Source: Sindora glabra
Taxonomy: Eukaryota > Streptophyta > Magnoliopsida > Fabales > Fabaceae
Assembly (NCBI GenBank): GCA_020226215.1
Contig: CM035225.1
Location: 15,759,868 to 15,823,867, forward strand
DNA length: 64,000 bases
Direction of reading: 5' to 3'
Shown here: positions 38,201-42,480 of the stretch, in pieces
How the letters are laid out: each line of letters begins with the position of its first letter
How positions within the stretch are numbered: the first letter of the stretch is position 1
The notes under the pieces: generated by a model
Databases searched by the model: none
Told to the model about the DNA's origin: nothing
What the model saw: the letters and a program-made list of their open reading frames with translations, nothing else
Position numbers and translations under genes: made by a program

Positions 38201-41200
38201 TATATAGTAATCAACATTAAACATTACTTAATGGAATAGCATCGTCATACTCAAAATGATGATTTTTGGTGTTAATCAATGTGGAAACCTAGGTTGCAAG
38301 TACCAGTTGAAAAAAAGTTAAAGTATAATGCAAGTTAAGAATAAAAAGAGAAAAAGATAACACTATTTGCAAATTTGATCTTAAAGCTCTTCCAACCCCA
38401 AAATGATTCTCTAACTAATATGATATGTTCTCATTCTATCTTTATTGTTCATTAATTACTTTCCAACACTAAAACTTTGTTAGCCCATTATTAATGTGTG
38501 GACATACACTCCCAGAAAAATGCAAAATATAAAAGTAAGAATTTGTTAAGTTTTTTATATTTGTTCTTGCAATTTAGTTTCTTTTTTGATAATCCACTAT
38601 ATTTTGTTGCCTAATTATTATTTTGATGCATCTATTACATATTTGTACATGCAAAAAATTTGATCTCATTTATCTTCTTTAGCATTTTTGTGTTATTATC
38701 TACTATTTATTCATATGAAAATGCACAATATTATACCCCAATTTTTTCATGAATGTTTATTGTATCTATAGGTATTGTGTTCAATAGGCTTTTCTAAGGA
38801 GTTTACACTTCACATATTAAGTAACAAGTATTAAGATAGATTTAGTAAAGCACACACTCCTAATTAGGGTATTGTATATAACCTTTCACTATTTTCAATC
38901 TTTTGTTATTCAATTTATTCTTTAAAATTATTGAAACTGAGATATTATATAGTCATAGAAGATGTTGGTCTCTATTTCTAGTTAAGAATACAAGGACAAT
39001 AAGGATAATGAAGGAGCAAGGAATAGGGGGATAGGTTTGTTAGTGTGTGTCTTAGTGAACAATATAATGGACTGACCCATTTTGAGAATACTGCATGAAT
39101 AAACGTGTCATTAATTATTCTCATATGATTACAAATACACATAGTCCTTTGACTTGAAGTCACTATGATTTCCTACATGAGGAGTTACTCACTTTGATAT
39201 TGTCTTATGTCACCTTTAATCGGGATGACGAGTAGGACATTGATTGGGTGTGTCACAAATCAAGCAGAGGAAAGTAAGTGATGTAGATAGGATTTTGTTA
39301 CTCTTGTATAAAAGAGAAATATTCTTGGGCCCCTTGATTGGGTGAGATTTAGAAATGCATAGCTATGCTCAATTGGATCAATATGTGATATTGATCTTTT
39401 GTTTTAATTCTGTTTAGTATCAAGAAATATAAATTGAACATTGATGAGGATGACACACTCCATGCCTCCAATTCAATTTGGATATTATTACAAAAGGGAT
39501 TATGATACAAAATGTTAATTATATATTAGGTAGATGTCGAATCATAGACATTCTTACTACTTGAGTGGTAGTGATGTATTGCTAGATACCACTCACTATT
39601 TATGGCCAAAATAAGTCATTATCAACGTAGTAAGAACCTACAGGGTCACACAAAAAGAATATGAATGAGATAATAATTAATTGAATTTTAGTTAGACTAA
39701 AATTCAATTAATTGGACTTATTTTCATGCATATATATATTATTAAGATAATATATATTTATTCACGTAATATATATATTATATATTATGTGACATTATTT
39801 GATATTAAAGTAATATCAAATAATTACATTATTAGATATTAGATAATTATATTATGAGATAATATTATTATTATCTAATATTTTTAGATAAGTCCTATCT
39901 CTCCTCACTTTCTCTAGGATAAGGATAAGGTGATAGTTATTTAGTGTGATTAGGATTTTTGAAGTATTATCCTAGTGGGACTAGGATCGTGATATGCCTT
40001 AGTTCTATAAAAGAACTTAAAGGCAACACATTATAGAATACACATAAGCTTCAATCAAATGCTAAATCACTTTAGAAAATGTCTAAACCTAATCCTAGTG
40101 AGAGAAACGAATCTTAATATCTTCGTAGAGGGGAGAAGTCGTTGTTCACTCCGTATGGATACCATAGAGATGTTGTACCTTTTGGCTAGCGTTTAGTTCA
40201 TCTCTATCTCTCAAGGATTCATTTAGAAAGAACACGGGCACAAATAAGGTAAAACCCTAATACTGGTTTATGACTTTTGCATGAATCTTAAGAAGGATTT
40301 GGATCAAAATTTTAAAATTTCACTACGTATGTTGATCCAAATCCTAACAAGGTTAGTCTAGTTGGGGGATGAAGGAATGAGGAACATAGGAATAGGCTAG
40401 TAAGTCTACTAAGGGTGGGAGGACATACTACATTAGTTATTAAGATAAGTGGATGTGGAATAATGAAAATTTTACATTAGTTGTTTTAAAACCAATGACA
40501 TTTAATGTTATTTTCAATGATGATAGGAAATTAATTGATGTTGATTATTTTTTATATAAAAATTGATGTAATTGGTATATTTTACAACAATTTGAAAATT
40601 GATGTTAAAACTGCATATACAACATGCTCAATTAAATATCAGTCAATTTTCAATATGTAATCCTTTGAACACTTAGCATTAATAAGTTATTTTATAGTAG
40701 TACTATTTATAAATGCTATTCTTTTAGGGTTTGTCATAGGAAAACCAACTAAGTGCACTTAGAGTTTCATGACTATTATGAGAGGCATATGGTAGAATTA
40801 CAAATGTGGAGAGATAAATGAAGGATAAATTGCCAAGAGAAAAGGTGATGTGGATAAATGAGATATTAATATGAATGATTGATAAATAGATAGGACAAAT
40901 GGTGTTGAGAATGGGTTAAATGAGGAAAAATTGGCTGATTTAATCCATTTTTTTACAAGCACAAAGAGCCATTTCCCCTGATATGCGAAGGAGAGTGAGA
41001 GGGAGAAAGTGCAAGCAATTTTATTCTATATTAATATGTTAATTGTATAAATTTTCGTAATATTTTCAATTTTCTATATAAGGTTGTTATTTTTTGATAA
41101 ATAAGTTTGAATTATGAAATAATTATTTTATTGAACTATTTCTGCAAAAATAATTTTATTAAAATTTGAGATTTCGATTTATTATCGCGTCCAAGTAAGT

Positions 41201-41712
41201 TTTTAAAATTGAATATATATTTTCCTATATTATCATTTTACAAATTTTATATTAATTTACATCTTTTAAAGAAATAAGACTTTTTTTTACTCCTAATAAA
41301 ATTATATTTTAGATGTAAACGTTAATAACTTAATCACTCATTGAATTTTTGTAATTTATAGGATGTTTAATGAGCAGATCAGATCGAAACAGGTCAAAGG
41401 CTACAGGAAGGCCTAGATACTCACCCTTCTTTGCAACACAAGTGCTCAAAGTTTGAGGGCAAGCAGGAAAATAGTCGGAAAAACTACGATTAAATATATA
41501 TAACTTCAAATAAATGTAACATAACAGTAACAAATATAGGATATAAATATGAAAAGGGGCTTAGGAAACTTACCCCGCGGCAGGCGTCTAAAAATTTTCA
41601 AGGCAAACACCTTGCCCGTATCTTCGTGGAGCCCTCTACGGACCAACCCCTGAGACCCGGATCCTAAAGAATGACCATCCAGTAACACGTACTTGCCTAT
41701 TTTTTTTAACAT
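11148..41712 (-). CDS. Tandem SnRK2-like kinase-pseudokinase gene (14 probable exons, 3' end outside window)
   Basis: A split minus-strand gene for a protein with two kinase domains. Exons, 5' to 3': 41574-41712, 33494-33568, 33278-33379, 32986-33039, 32423-32506, 32215-32313, 31929-32000, 31742-31834, 31212-31412, 30996-31070, 30803-30910, 29950-30003, 29414-29508, 11148-11217. Introns are GT-AG and exon cuts fall where SnRK2 genes are cut. Domain 1 (about residues 1-256) has GSGSQG, ALK Lys39, alpha-C Glu54, HRDLKPKN (127-134), DFG (146-148), APE (170-172) and ADVWSCG, so it may phosphorylate Ser/Thr. Domain 2 (from about residue 271) keeps the ALK-type lysine but loses the glycine loop, alpha-C Glu, HRD His-Arg and DFG, so it looks like a pseudokinase. 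SnRK2 kinases act in osmotic-stress and abscisic-acid signalling; whether this protein does is unknown. No stops occur in these exons. Caveats: exon 1 and exon 2 phases differ, domain 1 is shortened in exon 7, and the end of domain 2 was not found. Confidence 0.75.
11310..11950 (-). repeat. Left arm of an inverted AT-rich repeat pair
   Basis: The minus strand of this interval resembles the plus strand of about 28900-29383. Shared blocks include the TTTTCAAAC-TCCC-AACATT region with GTGATATA and TTTAAATATT after it, and a later GTTAATTACAT with AAATTAAAACATTAAA-like run. Similarity is decayed but continues over several hundred bases. Long diverged inverted arms with CTAAAG-TT outer ends would fit terminal repeats of a Mutator-like element. 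No 9-bp target duplication was found. Confidence 0.5.
12291..13680 (+). repeat. Left copy of a 15-kb-spaced direct repeat, probable copia-type LTR
   Basis: From TCAAAAGGTTAATAATTGTC onward this resembles the sequence starting at 27241. Similarity is clear to about 13170, including the AAAATATGTCAAAT and GGCCTTTTATG blocks. The right copy follows a purine-rich ACAAAAGGGAGAG tract, as 3' LTRs of SIRE/Maximus-like copia elements do. The interval 12930-13580 carries many TTGAC/GTCAA words. All sequence between the two copies seems to be later nested insertions plus remnants. Confidence 0.55.
13681..14085. other. Unassigned sequence inside transposon nest
   Basis: Lies between the direct repeat and the gypsy 5' LTR. 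I recognise no coding motif; it may be internal copia sequence too decayed to read. Confidence 0.4.
14091..14700 (+). repeat. 5' LTR of the gypsy element
   Basis: 14091-14470 is a direct repeat of 22119-22475, with AGAGAGCTTGGAACTTAG and repeated CACATCA-type words. Beyond 14470 the two copies diverge, so the end is uncertain. TGGTATAGTG at 14703, after ATATCATTCC, resembles the tRNA-Met primer site TGGTATCAGAGC and supports an LTR end near 14700. Confidence 0.65.
15659..16440 (+). pseudogene. Gypsy gag remnant
   Basis: Starts MRTMFQHFERLNAQIVGM with a basic charged stretch, then, after frame breaks, VIEFFDYAIAWWDKLM, RTFKDSKFIMKRRFVPHYY, GAKIVEDYHKEKEITMIRAN and MVHLAMKVERQLKKR. These are the retrotransposon gag protein family motifs of plant gypsy elements. 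Stops interrupt it at expected Gln positions, for example in the KLQ position near 16200. Confidence 0.88.
16593..16920 (+). pseudogene. Gypsy zinc knuckle and protease remnant
   Basis: IKCLGRGHIVSSFPNKK near 16595 is a degraded CCHC knuckle (two cysteines lost). Near 16860 AYQVIIDNGSYANMAST is the aspartic-protease active site, with DNG in place of D[TS]G. The frame is cut at 16920 by the inserted element and resumes at 19748 with EKLNLSTLQ. Confidence 0.82.
16921..19747. mobile_element. 2.8-kb insertion in the gypsy protease region, probable solo LTR
   Basis: The gypsy frame reads STIFV before this block and EKLNLSTLQYPIPYK after it, so the block is an insertion. It starts TGTCCTGAATTTTTAAT, like plant LTRs beginning TGTCACATCCCGAATTT. 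It has no coding motifs. Internal copies of AGACAGTGAAAT-GCTGT with TGAGGCCTA-GG and GAGTACC (18480-18580) are typical of long LTRs. Flanks GTAA and GTTGA could be an imperfect target duplication. The right end TA would be a decayed CA. Confidence 0.65.
19748..20456 (+). pseudogene. Gypsy protease end and pre-RT linker remnant
   Basis: EKLNLSTLQYPIPYKL, a stop, then WLNEDEELNVNKQVVVSFSV, DEILCDIVPIHACYLLLGKP and TLKQVYEDQIM match the protease C-terminal part of plant gypsy polyproteins. A Lys/Glu-rich linker follows and then FSVFAKISVVRYALCISMP, the region just before RT. Confidence 0.82.
20510..21056 (+). pseudogene. Gypsy RNase H end and integrase zinc-binding fragment, out of order
   Basis: EFHETYSCIIQCK, a stop, then GKSSVVDNALA (EFLETFPYVIKYKQGKENVVADALSRR type), NLYVNDYDS, and from 20835 MVFGEMFRHNKILCERNEFF and SSLNDLFVRETYN match the RNase H end and HHCC integrase start. 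The histidines of the zinc site are lost. In intact elements this follows RT; here it precedes RT. Confidence 0.75.
21063..21900 (+). pseudogene. Gypsy reverse transcriptase remnant
   Basis: RTLDNMLIVLHDLYIFSKHG matches the RLDDMLDQLSGA-IFSK motif. AWKNIFKTKAWF follows, then VYLDEILMIS near 21325 (the YLDD box, one Asp changed to Glu). After an insertion-like stretch it reads DEHFESLQFVYKILRNERLY and EECSLCM (21560-21655), then ESFYDLINFCRKLIKNY (21745-21800), the RT thumb. Broken by shifts and stops. Confidence 0.8.
21920..22118 (+). pseudogene. Gypsy integrase tail and polypurine tract
   Basis: Reads FHSKFLKR and KFDVGASFNISNFISLDVGF, matching the polyprotein end (PFKVL, V-SATFNVADLSPFDVG). 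The purine-rich AAGGAAGAACTAGGGA just before TGATGTG at 22119 is the expected polypurine tract. Confidence 0.72.
22119..22854 (+). repeat. 3' LTR of the gypsy element
   Basis: Starts TGATGTG and ends CACATCA, a perfect 7-bp inverted terminus. The first 357 bases match 14091-14470. It contains the LTR phrase TTATTGCCTCCAATCTC with GTATAGCATGAAT after it. Confidence 0.8.
22860..25485 (+). mobile_element. 3' internal remnant of an Athila/Tat-like gypsy element
   Basis: Near 24070, CTTGAGAGACAACCTTAGC resembles the GGGAGGCAACCCA end of Athila/Tat polyproteins. Near 24165, CATTGAGGACAATGTAAAAT is the conserved stretch found downstream of it. The element then runs to the LTR at 25486. A small frame (23837-24022, MGHDNFIVQDDFKF) has no recognised domain. 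Little else can be read in the 22.9-23.6 kb part. Confidence 0.6.
24577..24599. repeat. (TA)n microsatellite
   Basis: About 11 TA units inside the Athila/Tat-like remnant. Confidence 0.9.
25486..26934 (+). repeat. LTR of the Athila/Tat-like element
   Basis: Starts TGATATGCAC just after the purine-rich GAGGGAATT and ends near ATATACATCA. TTAATTTAGTAAATTTGG with a GAGTCATAATTTTG downstream parallels the solo LTR at 2970. Because no matching 5-bp flank was found, it is more likely a 3' LTR than a solo LTR. The right end is approximate. Confidence 0.65.
26935..27240 (+). other. Copia-type 3' internal end with polypurine tract
   Basis: ACAAAAGGGAGAGAAGAAGG near 27116 is like the purine tract before SIRE-type copia 3' LTRs, and the direct repeat (putative LTR) begins at about 27241. 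No protein motif readable. Confidence 0.4.
27241..28580 (+). repeat. Right copy of the 15-kb-spaced direct repeat, probable copia 3' LTR
   Basis: 27241-27830 matches 12291-13170. The remainder (27831-28580) ends in the phrase TCTAATTCACCCTCTTTTGAC, which is typical of the end of copia LTRs in plants. The left copy could not be aligned over this second part. Confidence 0.5.
28581..28830. other. Less AT-rich islet with an exon-like block
   Basis: On the minus strand, TTTGCAG at 28795-28801 precedes a frame reading LPSVGPHKACRHLYDPRLGS. SVG at the start resembles the SSVGT of kinase exon 6, and a GT follows about 80 bases later. The match is short and the phase was not tested against a partner. 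It lies where exon 14 would be expected if there were no transposon nest, so it deserves a check but is not called as an exon. Confidence 0.2.
28900..29383 (+). repeat. Right arm of the inverted AT-rich repeat pair
   Basis: Inverted relative to 11310-11950. It ends in TTTAGGGGAGCATGGGAGTG and AAATTTCG just three bases before the stop codon that closes the unspliced frame of kinase exon 13. Confidence 0.5.
29414..29508 (-). CDS. Kinase gene exon 13: degenerate catalytic loop, domain 2
   Basis: 31 codons plus 2 bases, GISYPDLDLSVGNLVL and then LKIDAFHRRR. It aligns with exon 5 GICHRDLKPKNILL and LKICDFGLSK: HRD becomes YPD, the loop lysine is Asp, DFG becomes AFH. Acceptor CTGCAG, donor GTTAGC, leaving phase 2. 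If this donor is not used, the frame reads nine more codons to a TAA at 29386-29388, an alternative end of the protein. Confidence 0.75.
29950..30003 (-). CDS. Kinase gene exon 12: alpha-E helix, domain 2
   Basis: 18 codons, ARIMFQKLIAGVSFLHFK, the same length as exon 4 with about half the residues identical. Acceptor TCACAG, donor GTAATA, phase 0/0. Confidence 0.85.
30803..30910 (-). CDS. Kinase gene exon 11: hinge region, domain 2
   Basis: 36 codons starting VVLGEKTVGLLMEYADGG and ending GGFDEAK. It aligns with SnRK2 VVLTPTHLAIVMEYA-GG and with exon 3 at the same distance from the exon start. Acceptor CTTAG, donor GTCTCG. Confidence 0.85.
30996..31070 (-). CDS. Kinase gene exon 10: alpha-C helix, domain 2
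   Basis: 25 codons, GNKYVKRQIMNFRNLRHPNV and five more. Same length and phase as exon 2 (EREI changed to KRQI, so the alpha-C Glu is Gln). Acceptor CCAAAG, donor GTCTGT. LRHPNV is shared with exon 2. Confidence 0.87.
31212..31412 (-). CDS. Kinase gene exon 9: fusion exon joining domain 1 end to domain 2 start
   Basis: 67 codons in one open frame. The first part, RITIEEIKKYPWYLKEV, is the last helix of a SnRK2 kinase domain (RI-EIKNHPWYLKNL). About 15 residues later it reads KEKYEMLEKI, then VRDRQTGKVFAMKCI, which is the N-terminus of a second kinase domain, including its ALK-type lysine (exon residue 60). The glycine loop is shortened to IQDEVFEV. Donor GTGAGT at 31211 is near consensus; acceptor is TTGTAG. 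Confidence 0.88.
31742..31834 (-). CDS. Kinase gene exon 8: C-lobe end, domain 1
   Basis: 31 codons containing HSVSEDCKNLIGRMLDTNPD, matching SnRK2 HISPECRHLISRIFVADP. Acceptor TATAG, donor GTATAT, phase 0/0. Confidence 0.87.
31929..32000 (-). CDS. Kinase gene exon 7: ADVWSCG segment, domain 1 (short)
   Basis: 24 codons, MADVWSCGAVLHYMLTLEPP and four more, between acceptor CTCAG and donor GTAATT. SnRK2 exons here are usually about 35 codons and carry YPFEDP-type residues, which are missing. About 10-14 residues after alpha-F are lost, which may affect substrate docking. Confidence 0.82.
32154..32194. repeat. (CT)n followed by A18 tract, intron 6 of the kinase gene
   Basis: About ten CT units run into some 18 A residues. 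In gene sense this is T18 then (GA)n, between exon 6 and exon 7. Confidence 0.9.
32215..32313 (-). CDS. Kinase gene exon 6: activation loop and APE, domain 1
   Basis: 33 codons with HHSRPKSSVGTEEYMAPEV and EYYDGM. It aligns with SnRK2 LHSRPKSTVGTPAYIAPEV; the Ser that SnRK2 kinases phosphorylate in this loop is retained. Acceptor AATAG, donor GGTAAT region at 32214. Confidence 0.9.
32423..32506 (-). CDS. Kinase gene exon 5: catalytic loop and DFG, domain 1
   Basis: 28 codons with GICHRDLKPKNILL and LKICDFGLSK. Catalytic Asp129, Lys131, Asn134 and metal-binding Asp146 are all present. Flanked by acceptor TGCAG and donor GTTTGT, phase 0/0. HRDLKPKN differs from the HRDLKLEN usual in SnRK2. Confidence 0.92.
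32571..32980. mobile_element. MITE inside intron 4 of the kinase gene
   Basis: Left end TTTTAAATTGACAACATTGCGG and the reverse complement of the right end (TTTTAAATTGCAATTGG, then ATTGCG) are inverted repeats. The interior is built of TTGCGGTTGCAGTTGCGGC-type words, a hallmark of a common plant MITE group. GC content of the left third is well above its surroundings. No target duplication was resolved. The right end is about five bases from the splice donor of exon 4. Confidence 0.65.
32986..33039 (-). CDS. Kinase gene exon 4: alpha-E helix, domain 1
   Basis: 18 codons, AKKMFQELIEGVSYIHSK, between acceptor TTCAG and donor GTACG. It aligns with SnRK2 ARFFFQQLISGVSYCHS. The donor lies only a few bases from the end of a MITE (32571-32980). 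Confidence 0.88.
33278..33379 (-). CDS. Kinase gene exon 3: hinge region, domain 1
   Basis: 34 codons beginning ETSHENIRAIVMELVEG and ending AWPESK, between acceptor CGTAG and donor GTCTAC. AIVMEL aligns with the SnRK2 hinge AIVMEY, with the same eight residues before it as in SnRK2 and in the second copy at 30803-30910. Confidence 0.85.
33494..33568 (-). CDS. Kinase gene exon 2: alpha-C helix, domain 1
   Basis: 25 codons, ENENVEREITIHKDLRHPNV and five more, between acceptor TATAG and donor GTGTGC. It matches SnRK2 DENV-REI-NHRSL-HPNI. Glu54 of REI is the alpha-C salt-bridge residue. Length and phase (0/0) are identical to its counterpart at 30996-31070. Confidence 0.88.
34416..34640 (+). 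repeat. Left copy of a direct repeat in intron 1
   Basis: ATTTATAAATCCTGATCTTTTGG, AAGTGCACTTGAACAG and GAGAGATTAAAGGAGGATAAAT match 40707-40925 in the same orientation with scattered changes. Confidence 0.7.
34985..35200. repeat. Tandem repeat, about 75-bp unit
   Basis: GTTTTAGTTAACAACC, then ATTTAAAAGGCATTT and a closing AATGCATAAGATGT recur two to three times. Short subterminal repeats of this kind are common in CACTA elements, but no transposase was found here. Confidence 0.65.
38085..38260. repeat. Tandem repeat, about 90-bp unit
   Basis: Two copies of TATTATGA, TTGGTTCTTA-TA and AACATTAAACATTACTTAATGG (second copy from about 38195). Similar words recur near 36100 and 40500. Confidence 0.7.
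39033..40354. mobile_element. Solo LTR, copia-like
   Basis: LTR 39038-40349 starts TGTTAG and ends CTAACA, a perfect 6-bp inverted terminus. It is flanked by the target duplication AGGTT at 39033-39037 and 40350-40354. A TATA box (TATAAAAG at 40006) lies about 340 bases from the end, as expected for an LTR promoter on the plus strand. The end TGATCCAAATCCTAACA resembles known copia LTR ends. It contains a run of hairpins (39675-39890). Confidence 0.85.
40707..40925 (+). repeat. Right copy of the direct repeat in intron 1
   Basis: Matches 34416-34640, including AAGTGCACTT and GGAGAGATAAATGAAGGATAA. Confidence 0.7.
41574..41712 (-). CDS. Kinase gene exon 1: start codon, glycine loop, catalytic lysine
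   Basis: ATG at 41712. It encodes MLKKIGKYVLL, then LGSGSQGLV (glycine-rich loop, residues 16-24) and KVFALKIF with the ATP-binding Lys39. It ends in LPR followed by a strong donor, GTAAGT, at 41573. Good codons stop exactly at this donor. The donor leaves phase 1, whereas exon 2 starts in phase 0, so an extra small exon, another donor, or a damaged junction is needed. The upstream region up to about 42.48 kb is the likely leader and promoter. Confidence 0.75.
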
Positions 41713-42480
41713 TTTCTGGCTTCCTTATCAACGCCCTAATTAGTAATACGGCTTCACATCCACAGAAAGTATGGTTCTGTTCACAGCACAGAGGAACCGA
41801 ACCGTGAATGGGGAGAGATATATTAAGTAAAAGACGTAAAGAAAACTGACAATGCCATCTGATTAAGTTTTGATGGTTTAAGACTCATGATTCAACCACG
41901 TATTTCACTAAAAACCGTATTAAACAGTACAGCGTGAGTTTCTACGGTTTTGCTTAGTTTTAACAGAGTTAAATCAAAGAAAGAAAAGAAGATGGAATCA
42001 ATTCAGAAACTTTCCATAAACATAGTGACCAATTAAGATGAAAATAATAAGCAGTTGAAACTCTGGTCTAAATTTTTTTTTTCAAAACAAATCGAAGTAA
42101 GAAATTAATAGAAATTACAAATCTGTTCAGTTTCACCTCTTTTAATCAAACAACTAACAACCTCTTTCGTCTAAACAACAAAGAGTCACCAAATTTGTCC
42201 TCCTAACGCCAACGACTATCGCCCGGAAGCTCCTTGAACTGTGATGAAAGCTGCCGGCAGCATATGTTGAGAAATATTTTGAAGTTAAAACAAAGCAAAG
42301 CTGAATAAGTTCAGAAGAAACGTGGGGAAAATATGGGAAATGAAGGACGAAAGAAATGAAATAGTAGAATGGATTAAAATAAATAATGGAATGAGGGACC
42401 AGTTCGTTTCTTTCTTTCTTCCCCTTTTTTTTAATAGGGAAACAGGGCAAGGCACAAAATAAACAGTGGTTTGTTTGGAG
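41713..42480 (-). promoter_or_regulatory. Presumed promoter and 5' leader of the kinase gene
   Basis: Lies directly upstream of the exon 1 ATG. It is less AT-rich than the flanks, notably 42190-42260. In gene sense there is a CTATTAAAAAAAAGGGG stretch near 42440 followed by a purine-rich GAAAGAAAGAAACG, and a 10-bp inverted repeat close to the ATG (41773-41782 with 41794-41803). No TATA box was identified with confidence. A 98-codon minus-strand frame here (42154-42450) looks like chance. Confidence 0.4.

Larger units (their letters stand above)
33569..41573 (-). other. Intron 1 of the kinase gene, 8 kb, repeat-filled
   Basis: Between exon 1 and exon 2. It holds a pair of direct repeats about 6.3 kb apart, short tandem repeats and a solo LTR (listed separately). 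36.2-37.9 kb holds AT-rich DNA and a (TA)n tract near 37950, with no gene recognised. I searched the minus strand for a small linking exon to fix the exon 1/exon 2 phase difference and did not find one. Confidence 0.55.

Noticed and set aside
42154..42450. 98-codon minus-strand frame upstream of kinase exon 1
   Set aside because: No motif; lies in the presumed promoter and leader, and its codon content is not coding-like.
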